From Henckelia pumila (lineage: Eukaryota; Streptophyta; Magnoliopsida; Lamiales; Gesneriaceae): a stretch of DNA of 64,000 bases. Below are positions 47,206-59,822 of this stretch, one piece after another. The position numbers and the translations under genes are program-made. Under the pieces are notes generated by a model. The model did no database searches and had not been told where the DNA came from. It saw only the letters and a list, made by a program, of their open reading frames with translations. The stretch's first letter is position 1, and each line of letters begins with the position of its first letter. The stretch covers positions 93,824,151 to 93,888,150 of the forward strand of contig NC_133120.1 in the NCBI RefSeq assembly GCF_033568475.1, in the 5' to 3' direction.

Positions 47206-50161
47206 ATGAGGCTTGCGACCCAGTCGACGGTGTCGTTTTTGTCTTCGTCGGCGGTTGCTTCCCGCCATTTCTCGGTTGTCCCAATATACTTTTGCCAACG
47301 CGATTTTTACGATGGCAACGAACACCATTTCAGCAGAAAGTCGCTCAAGTACTGGGACAAGTTCTACAAGCGCCACAAGAGCAAGGTTTGTTTGTTTGTT
47401 TTTTTTTTTTTTTAATACATTGTTTTTTCTGCTATTTTGAGCTTGGCTTTGTTTTTCTTGTGGAAATTTCCTGTTTCAGTTTTTCAAGGACAGACATTAT
47501 TTGGAGAAGGATTGGGGCAAGTACTTTTTGGAAGATAATGATGGTGGTGATAGGGGTGCTTCTGAAAATGGAAAAGTACTTTTAGAGGTGATGATGCTTT
47601 TCTAATTTGAGAAGATTTCGTGACGATTTTTTTTTCTTGAATAGTTTATCGTGCAATTTCACAGAACTGGTATCACATAATGTAGTTATTTAATTATTCC
47701 TGTGAATATGGTAGTATTATTATTATTTTTGGCAATCTTGAATCTAGATATAGTGCGTGAGTAGGTTGCAAGTCTTATTCACTAACTTTCTAAGTACCCT
47801 TGATATTTACTCCAGTTTCAGTCCAGAGGAAGCTGCTTTCTAAACTTAGCGATTGCAACAAGATCGTTTTTTGCTGGGATGATAAGCTTGTATGATTAGT
47901 TTTGCCACAGTATATGTTTGTGGCTATCCATTTGACATCTTGATGGAGAATCAAATTTCTGACCGGTTTGTCACAGGTCGGTTGTGGAGCTGGAAACACC
48001 ATCTTTCCTCTTATTGCTGCATACCCTAAGCTCTTTGTTTATGCTTGTGATTTCTCATCCGATGCTTTGGCTCTTGTTAAGGTTTATCCACTCTCTCTCG
48101 CCTTTTTTCTACCGTAATTGTTCAACCCCTTAACAAGGGGAACTGTAATTGAATTGTGAAGTTATGGGAATGCATAGCTAGATGTGGGATTATCGAGCTG
48201 GGATGTAAACATTTTTCTAGCCGTCGATTAATTGATTTGTTGAATTCGGCAATTAATAACATCGCCATGTATTGTTTTTAAAAATCTGATTACAGTCACA
48301 TTCAAAATTCACCGAAGACCGGATGCATCTTTTCAATTGTGATGTTTCAAGTGACGAGCTATGTGACAAAATTTTGCCTTGTTCTGTTGATGTTGTTACT
48401 TTGGTAAGTCAATGATGGTGGTAAGCGTAAAATTTTTGTTCCTGTAGTTTTGTAAAATTTGTGGAGTGGTTCTCCTAAATGGCACATTGGGTGTTTGAGC
48501 TGGTTAAATAATGCATGCACGTGTAGGTTTTCATGTTGTCTGCAGTTTCTCCAAATAAGATGTCTTTTGTGCTTCAAAATCTGAAGGAAGTACTGAAGGT
48601 TGGTTGTTCTGTAGAAGTTTTGCATTTTCTCACTCTTCCTATTCCTCTATTTATCTCGTATTTATGTTTTTATTAGTAATTCTTCTTCCCTTTTTGGATT
48701 CCTGTGTGAATTACATAACTTTTGCAGCCAAATGGCCATATTCTTGTGAGGGATTATGCTGTTGGAGATTCAGCACAAGTAAGTTCCTTCTTATTAATTG
48801 TGATGTGAAACTCATTTTTTCCTCCATGTACATTTTTGGTGTTTTTATTATCTTCTTACAGCGGCAAATAAGTTTTGTGCTTTTTCGGTGCTAGTCAATT
48901 GAAGGTGTTGGCTGCTGATATCTGTATACAAGCGTCTCTTGGCATGCTTTGCGTGCATATATGTATAAAAAAATTTTGTGTTAAATTTTTTCTTGTTATT
49001 TTTAATTTTATGGTTACACATAATAAATTTTGTATGTCAGGAGTGATATGATTGTTTAAAAATTCAAAACTCTAGATAAAGATGAATAAATATTTTAGTG
49101 GTTTTAAAATTTTGGAAAGTGGATTATGCTAATTATAAGGGAGCTACAAATTACGAAAATAGAACTTTATGATATTTTTTATTCAATAAAAATGTAATAT
49201 TTTTATAATTTGAGAGGGGTATTTTTGGCATTTTAAAATTCACCATGTCGCCAAAAGTTAGTTACTCCAGGCGCTCAACTATAATAATATAGTATAGAAA
49301 TATAGATTTATTTCAAAGCGATACTTCTTATTTTGAGAATAGGTCTCCATGTGCTTGCTATTTTACGCGCATTACTATTGGATGTGCATTAGTTCGATTA
49401 TCGATTTTTTATTCATGAAACTGTTTGACCAGCCTGTTGAATTACATATGAACTGCATTTCTCAGGTGAAGTTGCAAAATAGAAATCAGATGATCAGCCA
49501 TAATTACTACTTTAGACAGGATGGAACTGTAAGTATTTGTTGGAATTTGTGTCATATTTTCATGTTTGTCAAGCTGCTGGTGATATAAATTCCGATGGCT
49601 GGTGTTGATACTTGCAGTGTTCATTTTTTTTCTCTGAGGAATTTTTGTCGAGTTTATTTTCAAGAGCGGGTTATGACATCGTGGATATGACTACGTACTG
49701 CCGACAACATGAGAATCGTTATAGAAATATGACATTTCAGCGGTATGATAAAATGATCTCCATAGTTTTGCTTTTTATGTGCATCACTTATTTTGGCATT
49801 GATTGATGTAGGAAGTCTCTTATTTGTTAAGGTAGAGGGAACAAGGGGTTGGGTAGAAAAGAGAACTATAACAAAACTTTAGATGGTGCACAGGTTTATG
49901 GGGAAATGTTCACTAGCGTGCAATTGTTAGCGCACACTAGAGATATAAGCATGGTTGACCTGTAGTTATCAGTTACTATGATCGCTGTCTTTCTATCATC
50001 TTTGACTTATTATTTCAGTAAATATAGAGGTTGCTATACAACCGAATTTTTTATATAGACTTTCTTCCCTTATTTTTTATTTTTCAATTTTCTTTCCTGA
50101 AGCTGTAATCTGACTTCCCATGTTCAGGCGATGGATCCGAGCAATATTCGGAAAGAGTTGA
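47206..50161 (+). CDS. METTL2/6/8-type tRNA (m3C) methyltransferase, 9 exons
   Basis: Exons: 47206-47385, 47480-47587, 47977-48081, 48296-48403, 48527-48598, 48728-48778, 49466-49528, 49618-49742, 50128-50161. All introns are GT-AG; 846 nt, 281 aa. SAM-binding motif I is VGCGAGNT (97-104), followed by [23 protein letters not shown] and [12 protein letters not shown], as in the METTL2/6/8 (yeast Trm140) family that makes 3-methylcytidine in tRNA anticodon loops. The end ([11 protein letters not shown]) is also family-typical. The N-terminus before the conserved [21 protein letters not shown] region is rich in Ser, Arg and hydrophobics without acids, which suggests an organelle transit peptide. 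Substrate tRNAs are unknown. Intron 6 (48779-49465) is the longest and AT-rich. Confidence 0.93.
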
Positions 50162-52026
50162 CACAAATTTTCTTCTTCTTCTTGTATTTTGTGGTGGAGT
50201 TAATTTGGGACAATTTAGCTTATGAATTTAATTGCTATCAGTTTTGGAAAACGGGATGCTGGTTGAATTCTTTCCAGTAGTTGTGACGACATTATGTATA
50301 TCTACCCATCTTATGACAAAATTGTCATAACTGGGTGATGATATGCTTGCTTGTGAATTGGTGGAAGACACAAATCAACGTCGGGAATGGGCCAAAAACC
50401 TAGGATGCTCATTTTCCTGCTGGAAACCCCAAAGTGGTATCTGCTGACGTGAGTCGCTTGATTTATGTTTACTTTTATAATTCCAAAATGAACCAACCAG
50501 TCGCATGGTATATGTATCATACATGCGCCTCTCTTGAGTTGGACAACATTTAGAAATGTTAGAATATTAAATGTCTCCAGTGTGATTTTTATCATGATCT
50601 ACAGACAAAATAATATTCAACCATTTGGGGGATTTTACGCTTATGAATTGGAACAATGCCGCCAAAGTTTAAGCTTGTGGACATTGTTTAATAATGTATT
50701 TTATTAGGGGATAATTAGTATTTTCAGATTTATTTAGTTACTATATGTGTTAAATTTGAACTTGGACCTAACTCAACTTAAAAAACTAGCTCAAGGGGGA
50801 GGGTTGTCCAAGACCATATATTGAACTCTCAGAAACTTTATCTATCCGATGTGGGACATATTTCAACAATATGTTTTGGGTTTAATTAAGTTTTATTTTT
50901 AACCCATTTAGCGACTCTAAGTTGGTTTTTTGACAAAATAAGACACTTCCGCAAGATTGTAAAAATAGATCATATTTTGAGTTTTAATGATGTGTTGGAG
51001 ATTTTGGGTTTTTCTTGAACAATAACTTTTCTAGGTGTGAACATTGTGACTGAAGTTTCGAGCCTGCATTCAACTCTCATATTTTGGGTGTTCACTCCCT
51101 CATTTTTCTGCTCATGTTTATCATTTCATGTTTCTTTTTTTTTAGAATTTTTTTTTGTGTTTTACTTGGTTTGCAAGTCCTAGGCAAATAATGCGTTAAA
51201 ATATGTTTCTCATGCACCATGTAGATAAGTTTACAAAACTTGCTTTAACTCTCTCACGAATTGATCTTTGATGACATTGATTTCTTCCCATTTATAAGAA
51301 CAAAAGCCCTGGAATGTTTAGTATTTTGATTCAAAGTTGAGGACTTGAATTTTGGTCTTAATTCTAATTTTAAAACATTATTAAAAAAATAGAATAAGGC
51401 TTGGATGGGTCGAGCTTGTTAGAGGTATTAAAACATTAAATGTCACAGAATCTGAGTTAAAATGAGGTATTTAACAGCCCGCACAATCTCCCTTGTTTTC
51501 TTTATGAACGAATACTGCTAATTTGTAGTATTAAAATGGAGAAGTAGGGACTGCTTATTATCTGATATCAGAGTTATCCAAAAAAAACATGCTAGTGGAG
51601 GAAGACGTGCCAAGGACAGGAGACATACGGCTAGAAAGAGTGGCAAAAGGAATCCTTTGTCTGTAACCCTACATAATTTTGTATGTTTTTGGTTCTACTA
51701 TGTATACTATATAAGACAAAGCAAATTTAGGACATCATATTGTGTTAACCTTTTAATTTGAAGAGAAAATAGTTGTCCCCTTGTAGACCAAGAAATACAA
51801 AATTTAATTGTAATTGGTGAATTCTGTAATGGAATTTGCAAAATCGTTGGCCAACTCCTGGTGTCGTGCTCATTAATGAGCTTCTGTGCGCTGCCTTTTT
51901 AAGAGCTAATCCAATTTCTAATGTCGTGGTTGTGCCATTGTCACTTTTACAGATCTCATCTGACTGTCTTTGTAAAACTTTGTTCTGACTCTCCTGCCTT
52001 GAATGTGAATTTTCTAAACTTGGTTC
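50162..52026. other. Spacer between convergent METTL and USP-kinase genes
   Basis: AT-rich, no gene seen. Near 50760-50870 is a fragment with CTCAAGGGGGAGGG, CCAAGACCATAT and CCGATGTGGGACA, sequences I associate with a dispersed plant repeat; no ends can be defined. The 3' UTRs of both flanking genes must lie here. Small ORFs (50311-50595 and 51921-52166) show no motif. Confidence 0.45.
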
Positions 52027-55000
52027 TCATGAATCATTACAAGGAAATATGCCTTCCATATCTGATCCCAGGTCTCTCAACCGTTCCAGTTCAGGCAATA
52101 TTACCGAATCTAATGCTGGGCGATCCCTCCTCCTCAATTCACAGCACTTTAAAGCCAATTCTGTGAATGACAAAGCCTCCTCTATAGGCCAGTCTTTCAC
52201 TGCTGGATCAAGTATTTTGTCAAATTTCCCAGTCTCAATTGCGATCTCGACTTGATGAGTCAAACCCATTGGAGGCTTGGCAGTAATGATTTGCAAAAAC
52301 AATACACCGAGTGAGTATATGTCTGATTTTGTACCTAACATCCCAGTTTGTTGGTACTCTGGATCGATATAACAGAATGTGCCGGCTGCTGATGTCATGT
52401 GATACTGAGATATTGCATCAGAGGTAGGCGGTGGGACCAACCTGGCTAGGCCTACATCACTAATCTTGCTCACATAATGGTTGTCCAGGAGAATGTTGGC
52501 AGGTTTGAGATCGCGATGTACAAGTGGCTCTGGTCTTGTCCGATGAAGAAAGTTCAAAGCAATTGCAATTTCTGCGGCAATTCTGAAACGGGCTCTCCAC
52601 GACAAGGGCGGAGTACTATTTTTACAGAAAAGCCTGTCTTCTAAACTGCCATTTTCCATGTATTCATATACGAGGCAACCATTCTCTGGACAGGCACCCA
52701 ACAAGATAACCATATTTGGATGCCTCATTCTGCTCAGAACCTCAACCTGCAATAATTGTTCATATGAGAGAAATTTGAAGATTATGCAGACTTTTGACCT
52801 TTTAATCTCAGAAATGCCATTTTTACCTACATCCTATTCATGATGTGAAAGGATGAATTGGACTTTGATCTGTTCATGGGTACGTTACTATTGAACATTT
52901 TCCGATGGATTTGAACCTTATTCTACCCTTTGAGGGAAGGGGACATTTGTTGCCTCTTAATTGAAAAGGGTTGAGTGTTATACTTTTATTATGTGGTTTA
53001 GTATATTTCTTGGAAAGAATATGTACCAACCTCTCTTTGGAACTGCAGTTGCCCTTGTGAGAAATCTGGCCTCAGAATCTTTATTGCGACAGGTGTATGA
53101 TCCAGAAAAGCCTTGTAAACCGGCCCGTATCCACCTTCACCAATTTTATCAGAATCAGAGAAATGATTAGTCGCAGCTTCAATCTCATTGATGGAGTACT
53201 TCCTATATTTTAGAATGTTGCACGCTAATGCATCCATTGCCTTCTGTTTCTCATCAGCCTCGTGCTTGAACTTCATTTCAGCATGCCTTCTTCTCTCTGA
53301 CTCCAACTCTGCTATGCGGTGAGCCTTCGTTGCTACTAAAACTGCAGCCTTATACTTTTGCTTCTCCCTTTCAACTATGGAGAATGCAGATTCTTGTGCG
53401 TGCATTGTGTCTTCTGAATGACACGTCTCTTCCATCTTCCATAGGTCAATCTCTCTTACCTGAAATTAAATATCGGTTTATTCAATTTTGTCTGGAAAAT
53501 GTCTCCTTTTACAGCCATGTTGGAATTGTAAATTGATTGCCTTTTCATTAGCAGTTGCAGCTTCTATACACGCTGCATTGTACTTTTCTGTCACGTGTTT
53601 TAGCTCCACTTTCAATCTTCTCAATTCATCCTCCATTTCCTGCCATGGAATTGTGTTAGGAGATGATGAAACCAACATTACCATGCCTAGTATTAACCAA
53701 TTTCATCACCATTTTGTCGCAGAACCGGAAACAAAAAGCAGAAAACAGATGCATCATCGAGAGAAAACGGAATGTGGTTCTACAAAAGAATAATCAAGGT
53801 ACACGATTGAATGACTTTTGGCAATATCTTCTTGGAACTCATGCTTGACACAAAACTTCAGCCAAAAAGATAGTCTTATCGACATCGGACATAAAACCCC
53901 CAATGTTTGAAATTTAATTTTACCATGCAATGATAAGAGGATAAGGAGCGATGTCCAATAATGTTATACCATGTAGTCTTGTGAGTTGAGAAACTCTACA
54001 ACTTACAGCTGCTTGTGAGGAACTAGAGCTCTTAGAAGAATCTGATTCCCTGTAATTATCCAAGAACTCAATGGAAACATCAGAATTGAAGCTGTGCGCT
54101 TCAGATTGATCACTTGAGCCAGATGCGAAATTGGTCGAGTTATCATAGGTTTGAGTCATAAGACCATTTTCAAGTCCAGTAATCTTTCTACCATCTAACT
54201 GGCTGAGCCCGAATTCGCTGCCATTACTTCCCATTGAATCAAGAGGCGACGCATTGTTGCTTCCAAAGGGGGTGCAATTATAACTATTGTACGCTGGATT
54301 CACCGGAGTAAGATTTCTGTTTCCGTAGTTGCTTTCCCATTGAACCATTTGCTGGAACTCATTGTTGCTCGATGAGCTTTGAGGGGACGGAGTCTTGCTG
54401 TTTAAAAACGGCCTATTCCATGGCGCTGTTTGCTGATATTCCATGAAGTTGTTTGGTGAATTCAGAGGGTATGTATTCTTGATAATATCCACCGGTCTTT
54501 GCCTATTTAATACTAAAGATGATTCCGCCTCTGTTCTGCAACTCCACACAAACTACTTTTCATGAGCCAAGTTGAACTACGGTAATGTCATTTTGAACAG
54601 TAAAGGATAAAATGATGTATTATGGTCTGTGAAAACAAAAAATAAATATAAATATCATCTATGTCTCTTAGAAGTTGCACTTTACGCTGTTGATTTTCCA
54701 CCACACATATAAGCTTGTGTTCTCAGGTCGTGGGCTATCATTAATTTGTAACTTTTAATCTTACTGTCCCCTTATGTGTAACTAGATATTGAGCAGCAGA
54801 GGCTCGGGTTTAAGTGGCAACTTCAACTGGGTTCCAACTTCCAAAATGATACACTTAGAGAGATGCAGGTATAACAGAGGGTTCGGACAGAAAGAATGAA
54901 ATGCTCACGCACAAGCTCTGATGCCAAAAAACTTGACGTATATGTAATGTAATAGTTTTACGCATTCAACATGCTCAATTATATAGTAGGATAGGATGCC

Positions 55001-56419
55001 ATGTTCGTGAAATCTTTGGAATTGTTTTTTTTTACCCAAGAAATTCAGGCAAGAGTGGAGTGCTCGGTTCAATAGCAGATTTGATTCCTAGAGCTTTTCC
55101 ACCCTTTGGTACTGCGTAAACTGAGCAAGAATCAGGTGCATACTTTGCCACACAACTTGGAACATCTGCATTTCTAAATGCCCTGCTATTACACAACACC
55201 ATAATCTATTATTAACAGCAAAAATATATTAGGAAAAACAAAGGCTTACATGAAACTCACTTTATGTTTTATGAAAGCTAAAAACATCAGAGAAGACCAT
55301 TACCCCTAGCTGCTGCCACATGTTCTATCTATTTCTTTTCCCAAAATGGATGACTATATTTGTAGTGGAAGAGGGGAACTCTGCATTTTCTAGACAGTAA
55401 ATGGTCTAAGTTCAAAACCATTAGCTATAAGACAAGTTGAAAAGCCATATTGGCTATTGCTATGACAAGGTCGATCCAGTAATTTAGACCCCAGGTAATT
55501 TATTATATTACGAGGGATAAAAGTATTAATTTTTAAAGAAACAACGATGCACATTGAGTATGTGATATCATCTATGCACACATACCTTGAAATCGCGTTT
55601 CGTGTTGTGGCACCAAGAACAATGGTGGCGATGGAGTTAGCATCTATGTACTCGCACAGCGTTTTAGCTATGTCATGGCCGTGGAGAATCACTTCTTTTA
55701 CACGAATCTGAAATGCGTAAATGTACAATCAAAAGAGAGAAAAAAACATAGATATCAGTTTAGCACTTCATGACCTCAATAGTATTAGTTACCAATTAAT
55801 TCTTATACCAAAATTTTCCAACTAAACCCGAGTAAGAAATGCCTAGCTAGACTGCTAGAAAGCCCCCGAAAGGCGTATTTCAACTATGTGTTGATTACCG
55901 CTTTTCGAGCGCAAAAGCCGCGGTAAGGAAGAAACAATTGCTGCATTTCAGGTTGAGTTGGTGCACGCCCTTCCTTGGGGGCCAATTCCACTGCAAAGCA
56001 CAATTAAGATGCATGAGTCTAAGGATTAAAATTATGTTGAAGATGATAAAGAACCCCGTTGGATGAAATCCAAATCCAAATTCCAATACTCTGCAATTTT
56101 CTCCTATTAAGAACCCAAAATCAAAACTCTTGAATGCCACAAGAGGACGTACTAGCTAGATGATTCGATCCACTCTGCAGGCTGGTGCCACCCTATATAT
56201 TAATTAGAACAAGCTAAGAGAAGAAGAACACCCACATGGTTGAGTGCATATAACATGTAGGAGGATGATTCGGTTCTCTTTCAGATTTAAATTATCGACG
56301 GCCCATTTCACGGCGTGTTGGCTGTTCTTGTCTCTGTCGATGGCCACGGCGGTGGATATATTCCCTTCACCTGCAATATTCGTCATCGGCTCATGGTTTG
56401 CCATGTTGTATGGGTGCAT
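52027..56419 (-). CDS. USP-domain receptor-like cytoplasmic kinase (RLCK-IX type), 8 exons
   Basis: Exons on the minus strand: 56419-56236, 55990-55899, 55707-55586, 55182-55036, 54535-54007, 53639-53541, 53459-53031, 52746-52027; 2322 nt, 773 aa. Start is the ATG at 56417-56419, or in frame at 56404. Order: N-terminal universal-stress-protein domain (about 10-180, STAVAIDRDKNSQHAVKWAVD and IVLGATTRNAISR); Ser/Asn-rich linker (182-358); coiled coil (359-475); kinase. The kinase has Gly-loop GEGGYG (~497), Lys in VAIKI (~518), HRDLKPAN (Asp ~613) and DVG in place of DFG (~631), as is common in this group. It ends ERLRDLGSDMEGIF with no U-box, unlike PUB-type relatives. Intron 6 is GC-AG. It is likely a cytosolic signalling kinase; the pathway is unknown. 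Confidence 0.92.
53460..53540 (-). other. GC-AG intron of the USP-kinase gene (81 bp)
   Basis: On the minus strand the exon ends GAAAAG and the intron opens GCAATC and closes TTTCAG. This is the only placement I found that keeps frame and joins ANEK to VREIDLWKMEE, matching the usual coiled-coil/WK region of the family. GT donors nearby lead to stops. Confidence 0.75.
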
Positions 56420-58930
56420 GGCCGGCTAAGGCTGAGGAATGGTGGCGCTGTGCAGCTAGCGATGCCAGTAATAGAGAGGCCGCTGTTGCTGCGTGGCGCT
56501 GCCAAGCTGCTCAGCCTTGCATGAACCGGCGATGTTGTTGTGCAGGGAAAAATTTGATGGAAATGTGAAAGACTCGATTTTAATGACACCAAGATTTATT
56601 ACTATTTTGTTTTGTAAGCGTAAATTTGGCCTATACTTGGGGGATTAGCCTTGTATGCATGTATTTACGCTTAATCCACAAGCAAGAGAGACAATTTCCT
56701 CGACCTCTAACTTTTTTTGCCCTTCTTATATTTGTTCCTTTTTTTTTATTTTAAAGTTTTAATCGGTTGTAAATTTGTGATAGGGTTCTAGAATACACGA
56801 AAATATTTGTATGAAGAAACCTATATATATTTATTCATGAAGCAAACGTAGTTTCATTTTACTTTATTTTAAGTCGAATAATACAAGCTAATTGCATAAA
56901 TTTCTCATCTTTTATTCAAGAAATCGTATAATAACAAGTATTTGTGAAAAAGTACACATAAAAAAAAATTGTTTTAATTCAGCTGTAGTTACTTATCTCT
57001 GGTTCGGGTACGATTCTTCGATTCAAATAGCAAACAATTATATTATTTGCTTCCGGTTTGATATGGTGAAATGAATCAAATGATTATGAAACATTCCAAC
57101 CTACAAATTGAACCGAAATAATATAGTTTTAAAGTATTACCGGCAAAGTACATGGAATTATGGATCTGTGGGGAAAGTTGTATATGTTCATTCCTGATAT
57201 TTGCCACAACTGATTTTGTATATTTGTTTTTTTAAAAAAATAAAATTTGATTATTAATATTATCACGTTTTATTTTAATTTTAGTCTGATTTGTTTGTAT
57301 CTTTTGCAATTTTGATCATTTAGCATGATGTGGTATTAAGTTTGACATGATAATGATCTAACACTAATGTGATGTTCACGTGCAAGGTTATATCAGCTCA
57401 TTCGATCAAAATAATCATGTTGTCAAAAATTAAAATATACAAGCTAAATACCTAATTTGTTCACTCTCAAAAAAAAAAAAAAAAAACCTAATCTGTTAAT
57501 ATAAATGATCAAATTATAAAGACATCAGCATTCACAATAAAATAAAATAAAATCATAAATTCTCTTTTTTATTAATGTAACCAAAATTGTACAATTATAA
57601 GGTGTCATTGTCCCATTATATAATATTCCGTTTTTTCTGTTCTTTGTTATTTTGCAAGAATGACGAAAGGGGAGTGAGGCGTAAGTGATGCAAATTAATA
57701 ATTAATCATAGTCTAAAAAGGTAGGAAGTAATTTGAAAATTGTGTAAATTATGACTTATTAACATTAAATTACCTCGAAAGTGAAGTGACGCGAAATGGA
57801 AATTTTCGAGCACCATAAAGTATTTTTTCCCCTTGTTTCCTCTTCTTTTTTTTTTTTTAAAGGTCCTTTATATAACATTCCGTCTAAATTTTTCTGGCTA
57901 AAACCGTCAAGGTTGACCATAAATTTTTCTCTTTTATTTAGCCGTCCGTTGCATTGTGAGAACCAATGATTTATTATTATTATCTTTCCTTACATATAAA
58001 AAAATCTTCCCCTTAAACAACATCTTTTAAATTGTCAAAATTGTCTTAATGTAATATAAATATTACAATTTTATTTTTATTTGTTTTTTTTTTGAAATTT
58101 TGATATTTTAAATTTTCATATTTTTTTCAACTAAATATTGTAGATAAGATAAATTGATAAAAAAAATTTAAATTTAATTTTATATTATTTTACAAATGTT
58201 AAAAAATAAATTTAAATATTATTGAAAAAATAATATTTATATATAAATACAATATTAAATATATAGTATGATTTTATACACACGCAATGTTAGTTATTAT
58301 TATTATTGAGATACGGGATGAAATTTTTATAATTTAGTTTTAAACTCGAAATCTCATCTTAATCTTAAAATATTGATTAAGTCATTTCATTACCAACGTA
58401 CATGTATATTATTTTAAATCCAACTAAATCACACAACTGGCGATGAATACACATCAAGCTTCTTGTCCGAAGGTTATTTCAATTTTCAAGTATAATATTA
58501 GAAATATAAAAATTATTAAGAATGCAATTCTTTTTTATATTTAATTTAATTAAAAATTTGAATCAATATATTTAATTTAATTATTCCAAATACATATTGG
58601 ATGCATGAATAAATGCACCATTCATTTTCAGTTATTATTATTTTTTTTTGAACAAAACTTTTAGTTATTATTATTTACAAATACTAAATTTAGTAAAGGT
58701 GACACTCCATCCAGGCCCAGCCTCTTTATTTAATTCCAAGAAAAAAAAAAGACAATTCCTTTTGCCAACATTTTTTTGGACTAACCTGTCATATAAAGCT
58801 TGTTTAGTGTGGTTTACTTAATTAGTGTAACTTGCAGGCTATTGCGTTAGTTCGAGTTTAACCAAAGCATAACGAAAAATAACGATTGCGGTCCGTCACA
58901 AAAAAAAAAAAAAAAGACGATTACTCCACA
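56420..58930. other. Intergenic region between divergent USP-kinase and PP2C genes
   Basis: About 2.5 kb, AT-rich, with A-runs (57469-57486) and no gene or clear repeat. It must contain the USP-kinase promoter at its left end and distal PP2C promoter at its right. Small ORFs at 56204-56592 are antisense shadows of exon 1. Confidence 0.6.
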
Positions 58931-58933
58931 AGG

Positions 58934-59041
58934 ACACGTGGTGTTCTTGAAGTTTGCCTCATCAAAACTGTTTCCTTTTCACATTTTCTTCTGCGCAAAA
59001 GCATTATTGATTGGAGTTAGATAATTGAATCTACACGTGTC
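58934..59041 (+). promoter_or_regulatory. Two ABRE-like ACGTG elements upstream of the PP2C
   Basis: ACACGTGG (58934-58941) is a G-box-type ABRE. TACACGTGTC (59032-59041) is a second ACGTG core about 100 bp away, close to the probable transcription start. Paired ABREs are typical of ABA-induced promoters bound by ABF/AREB bZIP factors. A CT-rich stretch (59067-59092) follows. Confidence 0.6.
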
Positions 59042-59209
59042 TTATGAAGTAGCAAAGCTTTTCCACACACTTCTCTTTCTCTCTCTCTCTCTGGCTCTAG
59101 CTCTATCAAAGCAAGAAAGGAAATGAGGAAAACTCTACGAGCGGGGGTAATTACCGAGCCTAGTGAAAGCCCTTTTGCCATTTCCGTTGGTGTTTCAATT
59201 TAGTCCTTG

Positions 59210-59815
59210 GTAAGAACCCTCCGCTTGTCTTTGTCTTTCAGTTCTTTGATTTGAATTTACATTTCCTTTTGTAACGTAGATGTGGACGTCCTTTCTTGAG
59301 GAATGAATCTAGTGTTCTAGAGAAACTTGTTGGAGAGAGATTTTTTGTTGGATGAGAATGAAATTAGCCCTGATTTTCTAGAGGCTGATAAGGGTTGCCT
59401 CAGATCCATGAAACCCATGTTCCATGTGGCAACAAGTTTGAGTCTTCGAGGGTTTCCTTGTGTATTTGGGGGGTTTTGGTTTCTGATTTTTTGAAGGTTC
59501 TTTCCTATGACTTTCTTTTCTTGGAATTATGGATAGGGGTTTGATCTGTGGTCTTTGTCACCATTTCATGACTATATGAGGGTTGGTGGCGGAAGTGAGA
59601 TATGGTGATCTTTGGGAATTTAAGGTGTTGAAACTGTTTTCTGCTTTAGATAGTATATTTTACGACCAGATCTGATTTGCCAAAGCCCCTTATCGCAATT
59701 TGATTGTTTTCAGTTTGGTACTGAATTATAATACGATATAAATAGCTGAACACTTGTGTCCCCGCGTCTGTGTGATTAAACCTACCTAGCCTTTTTTGTT
59801 TTTATTGTTGTTTAG
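59210..59815 (+). other. 5'UTR intron of the PP2C gene
   Basis: The donor CCTTG/GTAAGA is at 59210 and the acceptor TTGTTTAG/AA ends at 59815, 7 nt before the first ATG. The 5' UTR exon upstream (about 59070-59209) is CT-rich. Confidence 0.75.
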
Positions 59816-59822
59816 AAGACGG

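Noticed and set aside
56204-56592. Plus-strand ORFs at the start of the USP-kinase gene
   Set aside because: Antisense to exon 1. The minus-strand frame encodes a clear USP domain.
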